Below are positions 50,797-58,878 of a stretch of 62,116 bases of DNA, piece by piece (positions within the stretch are counted from its first letter, which is position 1; the number at the start of each line of letters is the position of its first letter). The DNA comes from Moraxella pluranimalium (GTDB taxonomy: Bacteria; Pseudomonadota; Gammaproteobacteria; Pseudomonadales; Moraxellaceae): NCBI RefSeq assembly GCF_002014825.1, contig NZ_MUYU01000035.1:1-62116 (forward strand). Direction: 5' to 3'. The translations under genes were made by a program, and so were the position numbers. A model generated the notes under the pieces. That model searched no databases, was not told the origin of the DNA, and saw only the letters and a program-made list of their open reading frames with translations.

Positions 50797-51047
50797 CAAG
50801 GCAAGGGGTAGGAGCCTTGCCTTGTAGGTCAAACCACTTCCCCTATATGACAAAGTGGCTCACCGATGTAAGGAGTAAATGATGAAAGTTCTCACACAAC
50901 TTGTAATCATTGCAGTCTTAGTATTATGGAGCTTACCAGCTTTATAAACTAAGTGCCTAAGTCAAATCCACAAGAATTTGATACGGCAGAGCGGATGGGA
51001 AACACTGCTCACCCCTTACAATTAATAGTATCATAGCATAATTTGTG
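50797..51047 (+). ncRNA. Structured mRNA encoding a type I toxin-like peptide (candidate)
   Basis: Predicted transcript from about 50797. It begins with a perfect 10-bp hairpin, CAAGGCAAGG and CCTTGCCTTG around an 8-nt loop (50797-50824). A second hairpin uses CCACTT (50834-50839) and AAGTGG (50853-50858). The peptide ORF follows. A 3' segment ACCCCTTACA (51011-51020) is complementary at nine of ten positions to TGTAAGGAGT (50867-50876), which contains the Shine-Dalgarno. The 3' end is not obvious; AGCATAATTTGTGCT near 51034-51048 is a weak candidate hairpin. Confidence 0.6.
50879..50947 (+). CDS. 21-22 aa hydrophobic peptide, type I toxin-like (Ibs-like)
   Basis: A tiny ORF beginning ATG-ATG (MMKVLTQ), with a hydrophobic middle LVIIAVLVLW and ending SLPAL. 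It resembles Ibs-type toxins in its MMK start, length and single membrane helix. The second ATG is six bases from AAGGAG; the first is only three. The context of strong promoter, 5' hairpin and a fold-back sequence complementary to the Shine-Dalgarno supports a toxin mRNA. No antisense RNA has been shown; a leader peptide remains possible. Confidence 0.6.
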   Translation: MMKVLTQLVIIAVLVLWSLPAL

Positions 51048-51111
51048 CTGATGTCAAACACAAAGCTTGACCGCAAAGATTGCCAATTTTGTGAATAGTG
51101 CCCAATCGACC

Positions 51112-52041
51112 ATGACCCACACCGCACCACCAGCCCGAGATGGTATCAGCCCAAGTAAGCTGTATTTGCCAAAAATCACGCCGACACCTGTGAGTATTTT
51201 TGCTTATCTGTGTGATAAATTTGCCCATATCAGCATGGATGAATGGCAAGTCCGCTTTGGCGATGGCTTGGTGGTTGATGGCGATGGCAAACGATTGACT
51301 ATTGATACGTCATATCAGCAGGGCATGACGATTTATTATTATAAATCATTGGCTTATGAAGTGCCTGTACCGTTTGAGCATCATATTATTTATGAAAATG
51401 ATGCGCTACTGGTGGTGGATAAACCGCATTTTTTGACGGTGACACCATCGGGCCGCTATGTGGTGCAGACGCTATTGACTCGGCTTAAGCGCCAATTTGA
51501 CAATGCGGATATCTCGCCCATTCATAGGCTAGACCGTGAGACGGCAGGGCTGATTTTATTTGCCAAAACCCCATCAGCACGCAGCGCTTATCAAGCACTA
51601 TTTGCCACACGAGCGATGACAAAGACCTATCATGCGATTGCGCCATATCGTTCAAGCTTGCAGTTTCCGTTGTCGCTTGCGCTCAACCTTGAGCGGGGCG
51701 AGCCGTTTTATACCATGCAAGTGGGGCAAGGTGCGCCCAATACGCAGACGGATATCGATATCATAGCAGTGAGTGATGATAAGCGCTTTGCCAAATATGA
51801 GCTTAAGCCAAGCACGGGCAAACTGCATCAGCTACGAGTGCATATGAATCATTTGGGCATTGCGATTGTCCATGATAGCTTTTATCCCGTAGTGGCACAC
51901 GCAGCGGATGATGATTTTAGACATCCTTTACAATTACTTGCCAAATGGCTTGAATTTATCGACCCTTTGACGGGTGAGATGATGGCGTTTGAGTCACGCT
52001 TTGAGCTGGATTTGGCGCACATTGCCACCGAGTTTGGCTAA
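51112..52041 (+). CDS. RluA-family pseudouridine synthase
   Basis: A 309-residue pseudouridine synthase. SPSKLYLPKITPTPVSIFAYL leads into an S4-like N-terminal part, and the catalytic core has YENDALLVVDKPHFLTVTPSGR, IHRLDRETAGLILFAKT (catalytic Asp), and KLHQLRVHMNHLGIAIVHD. The precise target (rRNA or tRNA) is unclear. ATG at 51112 is preferred over TTG 51067, which would overlap the structured RNA upstream. Confidence 0.88.
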   Translation: MTHTAPPARDGISPSKLYLPKITPTPVSIFAYLCDKFAHISMDEWQVRFGDGLVVDGDGKRLTIDTSYQQGMTIYYYKSLAYEVPVPFEHHIIYENDALLVVDKPHFLTVTPSGRYVVQTLLTRLKRQFDNADISPIHRLDRETAGLILFAKTPSARSAYQALFATRAMTKTYHAIAPYRSSLQFPLSLALNLERGEPFYTMQVGQGAPNTQTDIDIIAVSDDKRFAKYELKPSTGKLHQLRVHMNHLGIAIVHDSFYPVVAHAADDDFRHPLQLLAKWLEFIDPLTGEMMAFESRFELDLAHIATEFG

Positions 52042-52183
52042 ATCCTAGATTCAATCCCAGATAAATTTTAGCCATTTTTTCACAAAATTATGCCTATAAA
52101 TTGACAAGGGGTAGATGGCGACTTATAGTGATATCTAGCAAAGTATCGCATTTTTAACCCAAAACAAGCTAAGGAGGGGTGTG

Positions 52184-52687
52184 ATGGCAGAAGTATTTGT
52201 CACCTGTGATTTGCTCGATGATTATAGTGATAAGGTCACAGGCGTGGTGTCGCCTTATATCGATGGCAAAAGCTTTCGTAATTATGGCGGTCATACGAGT
52301 TTTGGCGGTCAGGCGGTGACGGTCAAGTGCTTTGAAGATAATTCTCGTGTCAAAGAACTGCTTGCTACCGATGGCAATGGCCGAGTGCTTGTCGTCGATG
52401 GCGGCGGCTCGATGCGTTGTGCCTTGCTTGGCGATATGATTGCCGAGTCTGCGGTTAAGCATGGCTGGGCAGGCGTCATCATCTATGGCTGTGTGCGTGA
52501 TGTCGATGCGATGGCGCAGATGGCGTTGGGCGTGCAGGCATTGGCAAGCATTCCCCAAAAATCCACTCGCAAGGGCGTGGGTGAAGTGGGCGTGACCGTG
52601 CAGTTTGGCGGTGTGACCATCCGTGATGGCGACTATGTCTATGCGGATAATAATGGCATCATTGTAGCAGGCGAGCCTTTGGTGTGA
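52184..52687 (+). CDS. rraA: RraA-family ribonuclease E activity regulator
   Basis: A 167-residue trimeric RraA fold: [78 protein letters not shown], and [19 protein letters not shown]. It is thought to mask RNase E in E. coli; some members are aldolases. The ATG at 52184 follows AAGGAGG at a good distance. Confidence 0.92.
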   Translation: MAEVFVTCDLLDDYSDKVTGVVSPYIDGKSFRNYGGHTSFGGQAVTVKCFEDNSRVKELLATDGNGRVLVVDGGGSMRCALLGDMIAESAVKHGWAGVIIYGCVRDVDAMAQMALGVQALASIPQKSTRKGVGEVGVTVQFGGVTIRDGDYVYADNNGIIVAGEPLV

Positions 52688-52709
52688 TACTTTACCAATG
52701 AATGACAAG

Positions 52710-52734
52710 ACCAGTGCTGATGCGCTGGTTTTTT
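52710..52734 (+). terminator. Rho-independent terminator after rraA
   Basis: ACCAGTGC and GCGCTGGT form an 8-bp stem with a 4-nt loop, followed by TTTTTATT. Confidence 0.85.
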
Positions 52735-52893
52735 ATTAGATGTGCAATAAGCAAAGTTGCAAAACCACCCATCAAACAAGAATAATTCCCATCTTTTTGT
52801 AATAATTGTGCAACAAATCCTGATTTTATTGTCAAAAAATGCTATAGTAAGCACATTTTTTAGTGGTACGCCGGTGGCGTGTTAGGAGTTATT

Positions 52894-54105
52894 ATGCGTT
52901 CGATTGTGGATGCTTATTTGCGTGCAGGCTTGGTGCCGATGATTATCGTGGCACTGGTTGTTGGTACGCTACTTGGTGTGTTTGCACCGAGTGTGGGTTT
53001 GGGCTTTGGGATTTTGGGCTCAATTTTTGTGGGTGCACTAAAAGCGGTTGCCCCTGTGCTGGTGTTTGTACTGGTGTTGGCGGCGGTATCAAGCCACAAA
53101 GTCGGTGGCGATGTGCGTATCAAGCCGATTTTGGGGCTGTATTTGATTGGTACATTTTCGGCGGCATTGGTGGCAGTGGGCGCAAGCTTCTTGTTCCCAA
53201 CCGAGCTTGTACTTGCCAATATGCAAGCAGCCGAGCAAGCAGCGCCACAGAGCCTGCGTGAAGTTCTGACCAATCTTTTGATGAATCTTGTGGCAAACCC
53301 TGTCAAATCTTTGGCAGAAGCCAACTATATGGGTATCTTGACTTGGGCGGTGCTGATTGGCCTAGCGCTGCGTCATGTGGCGGATACGACTCGCCAAGTG
53401 GTTGCTGACCTTGGCACGGCGGTGACGAGCGTGGTTAAGTGGATTATTGCGCTAGCGCCATTTGGTATTCTAGGCTTGGTGGCAAGCACCGTTGCCGAAA
53501 CTGGTGTGGATGCACTGATTGGCTATGCCCGTCTATTGTTGGTATTGGTCGGTGCGATGCTGTTCATTGCTCTAGTGGTTAACCCAATCATTGTCTTTGC
53601 AGTCACTCGCAAAAACCCATATCCACTCGTGTTCACTTGCTTGCGTGAATCGGGCGTGACAGCGTTCTTTACCCGTTCATCAGCGGCGAATATTCCTGTG
53701 AATATGAACCTAGCTCGTAAGCTTGGCTTGAGCGAAGACACTTACTCAATGTCGATTCCGCTGGGTGCGACCATCAATATGGCAGGTGCTGCCATCACCA
53801 TCAATGTCCTGACTTTGGCTGCGGCGCATACGCTTGGTATCGAAGTCAGCTTCGGTGCGGCACTGCTACTTGCTGTCGTCGGCTCGCTATCGGCGTGTGG
53901 TGCATCAGGCGTGGCAGGTGGCTCATTGCTATTGATTCCATTGGCGTGTAGCCTATTTAACATCCCAAATGACATCGCCATGCAAGTCGTTGCCATCGGC
54001 TTTATCATCGGTGTGGTACAAGATTCTGCCGAAACAGCACTGAACTCATCAACCGATGTGCTATTTACCGCAGCTGCCGATCCAAAATTCGCCCACAAAG
54101 GCTAA
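52894..54105 (+). CDS. sstT: Sodium:serine/threonine symporter SstT
   Basis: A 403-residue DAACS-family transporter with eight helices and two hairpin loops. [38 protein letters not shown], and [20 protein letters not shown] are substrate and Na+ sites. [24 protein letters not shown] and the end [20 protein letters not shown] match SstT specifically. The start at 52894 has TAGGAG upstream. It imports L-serine and L-threonine with Na+. Confidence 0.93.
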   Translation: MRSIVDAYLRAGLVPMIIVALVVGTLLGVFAPSVGLGFGILGSIFVGALKAVAPVLVFVLVLAAVSSHKVGGDVRIKPILGLYLIGTFSAALVAVGASFLFPTELVLANMQAAEQAAPQSLREVLTNLLMNLVANPVKSLAEANYMGILTWAVLIGLALRHVADTTRQVVADLGTAVTSVVKWIIALAPFGILGLVASTVAETGVDALIGYARLLLVLVGAMLFIALVVNPIIVFAVTRKNPYPLVFTCLRESGVTAFFTRSSAANIPVNMNLARKLGLSEDTYSMSIPLGATINMAGAAITINVLTLAAAHTLGIEVSFGAALLLAVVGSLSACGASGVAGGSLLLIPLACSLFNIPNDIAMQVVAIGFIIGVVQDSAETALNSSTDVLFTAAADPKFAHKG

Positions 54106-54120
54106 TTCATTCGGCATCAC

Positions 54121-54151
54121 AAGACCTGCTCAATGTGGCAGGTCTTTTTTT
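54121..54151 (+). terminator. Rho-independent terminator after sstT
   Basis: AAGACCTGC (54121-54129) and GCAGGTCTT (54138-54146) form a 9-bp stem with an 8-nt loop and a seven-T tail. Confidence 0.92.
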
Positions 54152-54368
54152 GTGGGTGTTTTGTGGGTGTGTTTGAAAAAAAGATAAATCATTTGGGCAA
54201 AAAATAGGCGGTTTTCTTAAGCTTTTGCTAAGATTTATTCAGCTTGGATAAGCTATTTGGCAAAATTGCTTTGGTTTGTGAGCAATTATCAAGTGTATTT
54301 AACAAAAAATAATTGATAAATCAACTGCTTAGCAATTATTTTAAAAATTTAGCATCCAAATTGAGTGC

Positions 54369-54385
54369 CTTAAGCTTAGTTTAAG
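54369..54385 (+). promoter_or_regulatory. PmrA/QseB-like response regulator box for the BOF gene
   Basis: CTTAAG-CTTAG-TTTAAG, the same hexamers as at 36470-36486. Ten nucleotides later comes the -10-like TTTAAT (54396-54401). It should recruit the regulator in place of a -35. Confidence 0.68.
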
Positions 54386-54451
54386 CTTACTATGGTTTAA
54401 TACACACATCGAAAGATACACAATCATTCATTAAACTTTAGGAGCTTATCC

Positions 54452-54808
54452 ATGAAACTATTTGCAAAACTATCAACCGCGCTACTAGCAACTACCGTAT
54501 TGGCATCAGGCGCCGCCCAAGCTAGCGATGACTACAACCGTAACTATCAGCCACAAGTGACCACCGCAGCCACCGCCAAAAACCTATACGATGACACCAA
54601 AGTCAGCATCAAAGGTCAAATCACCCGCAAGCTTAGCCGTGAAAAGTACGAGCTACAAGACGCCACTGGCAAAATCCAAGTAGAGATTGACGATGAAGAT
54701 CTGCGTGGCGCAAGCATCGTCGGCAAAAACATCACCATCACCGGCGAGCTGGACAAAAAGAAAAACGGCACGGTAAAAATTGATTCAGACTATGTGCAAA
54801 TCCACTGA
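54452..54808 (+). CDS. YgiW/YdeI-type BOF-domain periplasmic protein
   Basis: A 118-residue protein with a signal peptide (MKLFAKLSTALLATTVLASGAAQA) and a bacterial OB-fold (BOF, residues about 40-118): VSIKGQITRKLSREKYELQDATGKIQVEIDDEDL, then NITITGELDKKKNGTVKIDSDYVQIH. YgiW-type proteins aid tolerance to peroxide, acid or cationic peptides and are often regulated by QseBC-like systems. It ends at a strong hairpin terminator. Confidence 0.88.
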   Translation: MKLFAKLSTALLATTVLASGAAQASDDYNRNYQPQVTTAATAKNLYDDTKVSIKGQITRKLSREKYELQDATGKIQVEIDDEDLRGASIVGKNITITGELDKKKNGTVKIDSDYVQIH

Positions 54809-54823
54809 TTCATTCGCCTAAAC

Positions 54824-54838
54824 AAAAACCCATCAAGC
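54824..54838. repeat. Left copy of a 15-bp direct repeat flanking the type I RM locus
   Basis: AAAAACCCATCAAGC, identical to 62082-62096. Here it is half of a terminator; the other copy lacks the pairing arm within the visible sequence. Confidence 0.6.
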
Positions 54839-54848
54839 GATGGGTTTT
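54824..54848 (+). terminator. Rho-independent terminator after the BOF gene
   Basis: AAAAACCCATC and GATGGGTTTTT form an 11-bp stem around loop AAGC-type bases. The left arm plus loop (AAAAACCCATCAAGC) recurs at 62082-62096 beyond hsdR. Confidence 0.88.
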
Positions 54849-54955
54849 TGCTTTTGTCTTAACAAACCCTTGCCATTGCCTTGCCAAATTGCTAAGATAG
54901 AGACGATATATTTTTTGAAAATTTATCAAAAAACTAACATATCTATCAATTTTTA

Positions 54956-54964
54956 TGGTATAAT
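54956..54964 (+). promoter_or_regulatory. Extended -10 promoter ahead of hsdM
   Basis: TGGTATAAT is a TG-N extended -10 with no good -35. Start would be about 54971, at the beginning of the repeat tract. An alternative upstream -10 is TATATT near 54907-54912. Confidence 0.5.
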
Positions 54965-54974
54965 AAACATGGCG

Positions 54975-55003
54975 ACAGCACAGCACAGCACAGCACAGCA
55001 CAG
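54975..55003 (+). repeat. Pentanucleotide tract (ACAGC)5-ACAG upstream of hsdM
   Basis: Five full ACAGC units plus four bases, 29 bp. Preceded by ATG-GCG (54969). The ATG frame passes through the tract and ends at TAA 55005-55007, after 12 codons. One added unit, or two lost, would join this ATG in frame with hsdM. Such SSRs between a start codon and a methylase gene are hallmarks of phase variation. Confidence 0.85.
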
Positions 55004-55035
55004 ATAACCTATCAGCGACCCATGTACAGGCGTTT

Positions 55036-56643
55036 TTGAATGAACTTGATACACGCCTATGGACAGCTGCCAACACACTTCACAATCAGCTAGATGCTGC
55101 CAACTATAAACACATCGTTCTTGGGCTGATTTTTCTTAAATACATCTCTGACGCGTTCAAGGCGCACCAAACTACCCTACAAGCCAATTTCACCAATCCC
55201 GACCACGAGCTATACTATCCTGCCGATGGCATGAGTGATGACGAATATCAGTCAGTACTCGCCGATGAGCTAGAACAAAGAGACTATTACACGCAGGATA
55301 ATGTTTTTTGGGTACCAGAGCAGGCGCGTTGGGATACTATCAAGCAAGTCGCCAGCCTGCACAAAGGCGATCAACTGCCTTGGGGCGCGACCTTTAATGG
55401 TGTCTCATCGCTGATTGATGCCGCCTTTGATGCGATTGAGCGGGATAATGATAAGCTCAAAGGCGTCATTCATCGCATTTCAGGCTTCCAGCTAGAAGAT
55501 AGCAAGCTGATCGGTCTGATTAATCTATTCTCAGATACGAGCTTTAGTCGTCCGATGTATGATGGCAAGCCTGTGCATCTGCATGCCAAGGATATCCTAG
55601 GCCATGTGTATGAATATTTTCTCGGGCAGTTCGCACTTGCTGAGGGCAAAAAAGGCGGTCAGTATTTCACACCCAAATCCATCGTGAGCCTCATCGTTGA
55701 GATGCTTGAGCCGTACTCGGGGCGGATCTATGACCCTGCGATGGGCTCTGGAGGTTTCTTTGTTCAGGCTGAGCGATTCATCCGTGAGCATCAGGGTAAT
55801 CGCGAAGATATCTCCATCTACGGCCAAGAGTCCAACCCGACGACTTGGAAGCTGGCTGCGATGAATATGGTCATTCGTGGGCTGTCGTTCAACTTCGGCA
55901 AATCCAGTGCTGATACCTTTACCAATCCGCAGCATCCTGATCTCAAGGCAGACTTTGTGATGGCAAACCCACCGTTCAATGCCAAACAGTGGTGGAGTGA
56001 GTCGCTCACAGGTGATCCACGCTGGCAATACGGCATACCGCCCGAAGGCAACGCCAACTTTGCGTGGCTACAACATATGATTTACCACCTTTCGCCAAAC
56101 GGACGAATGGCGTTGTTGCTTGCCAACGGCTCAATGTCATCGAACACCAACAACGAAGGCGAAATCCGCAAAAATATTCTCAAAGCCGACCTTGTGGAAG
56201 CGATGATCGCCCTGCCAAGCCAACTCTTTACCAACACCCAAATCCCAGCCTGTATCTGGATTTTGAACAAAAACAAAGCACGCAAAGGCGAAGTGCTATT
56301 TATTGATGCACGCCAACTCGGCTATATGAAAGACCGTGTCTTACGCGACTTCACAAGAGACGACATCGCCAAGGTTGCCGACACCTACCACAACTGGCAA
56401 CAATCCGCCGACTACCAAAATATCCCTGCATTCTGCTACACCGCAAGCCTTGACGAAATTGCCCAAAACGACTTCGTCCTTACCCCAGGGCGTTATGTCG
56501 GTGCTGCCGAACAAATCGAGGACGGCGTGCCATTTGCAGAAAAAATGCAAGAACTGACCGCGCTTTTACAACAGCAATTTAAGCAAAGTGCAGAATTAGA
56601 AGCCAAAATTAAAGCGAATTTGGGAGGGTTGGGGTATGAGTAA
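55036..56643 (+). CDS. hsdM: Type I restriction-modification methyltransferase subunit HsdM (5' end phase-variable)
   Basis: At least 535 residues. The N-terminal DLDAANYKHIVLGLIFLKYISDAF-type helical domain is present as LDAANYKHIVLGLIFLKY. SAM motif I is DPAMGSGGFF (about residue 232) and motif IV NPPF (about 311). No ATG opens this frame; it starts with TTG inside what is normally the F-L-N-E-L-D segment of the N-terminal helix. Homologues usually begin earlier, so the true start is probably the ATG at 54969, now out of frame because of the repeat number. It overlaps hsdS by 8 bp. Confidence 0.9.
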   Translation: MNELDTRLWTAANTLHNQLDAANYKHIVLGLIFLKYISDAFKAHQTTLQANFTNPDHELYYPADGMSDDEYQSVLADELEQRDYYTQDNVFWVPEQARWDTIKQVASLHKGDQLPWGATFNGVSSLIDAAFDAIERDNDKLKGVIHRISGFQLEDSKLIGLINLFSDTSFSRPMYDGKPVHLHAKDILGHVYEYFLGQFALAEGKKGGQYFTPKSIVSLIVEMLEPYSGRIYDPAMGSGGFFVQAERFIREHQGNREDISIYGQESNPTTWKLAAMNMVIRGLSFNFGKSSADTFTNPQHPDLKADFVMANPPFNAKQWWSESLTGDPRWQYGIPPEGNANFAWLQHMIYHLSPNGRMALLLANGSMSSNTNNEGEIRKNILKADLVEAMIALPSQLFTNTQIPACIWILNKNKARKGEVLFIDARQLGYMKDRVLRDFTRDDIAKVADTYHNWQQSADYQNIPAFCYTASLDEIAQNDFVLTPGRYVGAAEQIEDGVPFAEKMQELTALLQQQFKQSAELEAKIKANLGGLGYE

Positions 56644-57961
56644 ATTAGGGGATTTTGTTAAAGTTCAGGGCGGTTATGCATTTAAAAGTAGAGAGTTATC
56701 TGATGATAAGACAGGTGTTCCCGTGATCAAAATAGGCAATATTACAGGAGGAAGTTTTGTTGATCTAAGTAATTATCAGTCTGTAAGTTTTCAATTATTT
56801 GAAAAAACAAAATCTTTTGCAACAAAAGATAATGATATTTTAATTGCGATGACAGGTGCTAATGTTGGGAAAACATCTAGAGTACCCGTTAATTCAGATG
56901 CTTATTTAATTAATCAAAGGGTTGGAAGGTTTTTATTAAAAGAAGATTGTCCATATACTTCAGATTTTATTTATTATGTCGTTAGTTCGAAGCAAGCATA
57001 TCAATACTTTTCAAGAGTTGCTGATGGAGCTGCACAACCAAATATTAGTGGAAAAACAATAGAAGACTTAGAATTTCCTAATATAGATAGTCGATGTGCA
57101 AATAAAATTGGAAATATATTAAAGTCCTTAGATGACAAAATCCAACTCAACACCCAAATCAACCAAACCCTAGAACAAATCGCCCAAACGATTTTTAAAA
57201 GCTGGTTTATTGATTTTGACCCCGTTCACGCCAAAGCCAACGCACTGGCAAGCGGACAAACCGCTGAACAAGCCACCCAAGCGGCAATGGCAGTGATCAG
57301 TGGTAAAAACACGCAAGAATTACACCGCTTGCAGACGGTAAACCCTGAACAATACCAACAACTATGGGAAATCGCAGAGGCGTTTCCGAGTGGGGTTGAT
57401 GAAGAGGGCGTGCCGAGGGGGTGGGAAATGACTACTTTTGGCAATGTATCACAATGTTTTGATAAAAAAAGAATACCTTTATCAAAAAGACAAAGAGAAC
57501 AAAGAGCGGGTTCTATTCCATATTATGGAGCCACATCTGTTATGGATTATGTTGATGAAGCTATTTTTGATGATATTTATTTACTCATTGGTGAAGATGG
57601 TTCAGTTTTAAAAGAAGATGGCACGCCATTTATTCAATATATATGGGGTAAAGCTTGGGTAAACAATCACACTCACGTTTTACAAGGAAAAGGAAGTGTT
57701 AGTACAGAACAGTTAATGTTATTTATGGCATCAACAAATATTACGGCTTATGTAACGGGAGCAGTTCAAATGAAATTAAATCAATCAAATATGAATAGCA
57801 TTCCGTTTGTTAAAGCAATGGACAGGGTTAATGAGTTATTTTTTGACTTAATAAAGGATTTGTACGCTAAGGTTAGAGCTAATTCTGATGAAAATAAATA
57901 TTTAGTAAAAATTAGAGATGAATTATTGCCGAAGTTGTTGAGTGGGGAGGTGGTGGTGTGA
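56636..57961 (+). CDS. hsdS: Type I RM specificity subunit HsdS
   Basis: A 441-residue protein with two target-recognition domains. TRD1 spans about residues 1-160 (MSKLGDFVKVQGGYAFKSRE). The central conserved coiled coil is LDDKIQLNTQINQTLEQIAQTIFKSWFIDFDPV. TRD2 spans about residues 265-405, and a second helical repeat ends KIRDELLPKLLSGEVVV. The two TRDs determine the halves of a bipartite recognition sequence; it cannot be predicted here. The TRD DNA is much more AT-rich than the conserved parts, as expected for exchanged modules. Confidence 0.93.
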   Translation: MSKLGDFVKVQGGYAFKSRELSDDKTGVPVIKIGNITGGSFVDLSNYQSVSFQLFEKTKSFATKDNDILIAMTGANVGKTSRVPVNSDAYLINQRVGRFLLKEDCPYTSDFIYYVVSSKQAYQYFSRVADGAAQPNISGKTIEDLEFPNIDSRCANKIGNILKSLDDKIQLNTQINQTLEQIAQTIFKSWFIDFDPVHAKANALASGQTAEQATQAAMAVISGKNTQELHRLQTVNPEQYQQLWEIAEAFPSGVDEEGVPRGWEMTTFGNVSQCFDKKRIPLSKRQREQRAGSIPYYGATSVMDYVDEAIFDDIYLLIGEDGSVLKEDGTPFIQYIWGKAWVNNHTHVLQGKGSVSTEQLMLFMASTNITAYVTGAVQMKLNQSNMNSIPFVKAMDRVNELFFDLIKDLYAKVRANSDENKYLVKIRDELLPKLLSGEVVV

Positions 57962-58878
57962 GTGAACAAAGCTACTATGAGCGAGATAGAGAAGGTGTAT
58001 TGGAAAATGCTAAGCACTCAATACAGCTGGGAGTGGAAGATTGTATATTATCCCAAGACAATCCCAAGCGAAAAACTTCAGCGGTTCGCAATATTTTTGC
58101 GGGGCTTTTGTTGTTGTACAAGTACAAGCTGTTGATGGATAGTCCAGTGAACCAACCTTATTTATACATCTATCAAATCAACCACAACATCTTTTATACA
58201 GAAACTTTTGGCGTTGAAAGACCGAAGAAGACAGTTGATGTAACAGGTATCAAAGATGTATTTCGGTTTCTAAAAATCAATATAAACACCGATCTCTTGA
58301 TGTGTTTAAATAGAACCAGAAATAATCTTGAGCATTTTTACCATACTGAACAGGTTGATATTCTTAAACTGATTGTGGATAGCTTTTATTTGATTAAAAA
58401 ATTTTATGAAGGATATATTTATCCAATCAATAATCTTGATTTGAATAACTTTCTTGGTCAGGAGATATACCAAGTACTTCTTGAAAATGAACAAATCTAT
58501 ACTGAAAAGCGGGAAGAATGTTCAAAATCTCTTGAATGTGTAGAATTTCCTGAAGAGTATCTTAGGAATTTTTTGACCGATAAGATGCAATGTCCTTATT
58601 GCTTGTCTAGCTTGATTAAATATCAATCGGGTGAGTATCCTGATATTGTTCTTAGTTGTATTTATTGCAATCATCATTTGAGCAAAGAAGAGGTTCTTGG
58701 ATTGACCCATCAGACTGTCAAGGATGGCGAAGATTTTAGGCGGGAGTGTATGGAGTGCGGTGGTTATTCGATTTTTATAGATGGTTGTGTATGTTTGGAT
58801 TGTGGGTTTGAGATGGATTCAAACAGAGATTATGAAAGAGAGCAGTACTTGCAGTATCTTTTAGAAAAGGCGGATTAG
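57958..58878 (+). CDS. HEPN-like protein with two zinc-binding cysteine modules, embedded in the RM operon
   Basis: A 306-residue protein of unrecognised family. The N-terminal half is helical; CLNRTRNNLEHFYH has R121-x4-H126 (also R119-x6-H126), the R-x(4-6)-H catalytic signature of HEPN ribonucleases, after a helix with few charges. The C-terminal part has C212-x2-C215 with C234-x2-C237, and C264-x2-C267 with C279-x2-C282: two zinc ribbons. It starts with GTG overlapping hsdS by 4 bp and stops directly before the hsdR ATG, so it is an integral operon member. AT-rich codon use. Function unknown; a toxin-like RNase guarding the RM system is a hypothesis. Confidence 0.8.
   Translation: MSEQSYYERDREGVLENAKHSIQLGVEDCILSQDNPKRKTSAVRNIFAGLLLLYKYKLLMDSPVNQPYLYIYQINHNIFYTETFGVERPKKTVDVTGIKDVFRFLKININTDLLMCLNRTRNNLEHFYHTEQVDILKLIVDSFYLIKKFYEGYIYPINNLDLNNFLGQEIYQVLLENEQIYTEKREECSKSLECVEFPEEYLRNFLTDKMQCPYCLSSLIKYQSGEYPDIVLSCIYCNHHLSKEEVLGLTHQTVKDGEDFRRECMECGGYSIFIDGCVCLDCGFEMDSNRDYEREQYLQYLLEKAD

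Larger units (their letters stand above)
54106..54451. other. Intergenic region with terminator and regulator box
   Basis: 346 bp containing the sstT terminator and, at 54369-54385, the PmrA/QseB-like repeat of the BOF-domain gene. The middle (about 54180-54360) is very AT-rich, with no ORF that looks real. Confidence 0.6.

Noticed and set aside
52169..52708. Minus-strand 179-codon ORF opposite rraA
   Set aside because: Long only because it is antisense to a gene; its His/Ile/Thr-rich composition is a mirror artefact and rraA is clearly the real gene.
54205..54240. CTTAAG followed by CTAAGA near 54220 as a third regulator box
   Set aside because: Spacing is six rather than five and the second hexamer diverges; no -10 at the right distance.
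57137..57230. Possible hsdS inversion or recombination repeats
   Set aside because: No second hsdS copy, inverted repeat or recombinase gene near the RM locus within the window, so shuffling of target domains cannot be supported here.
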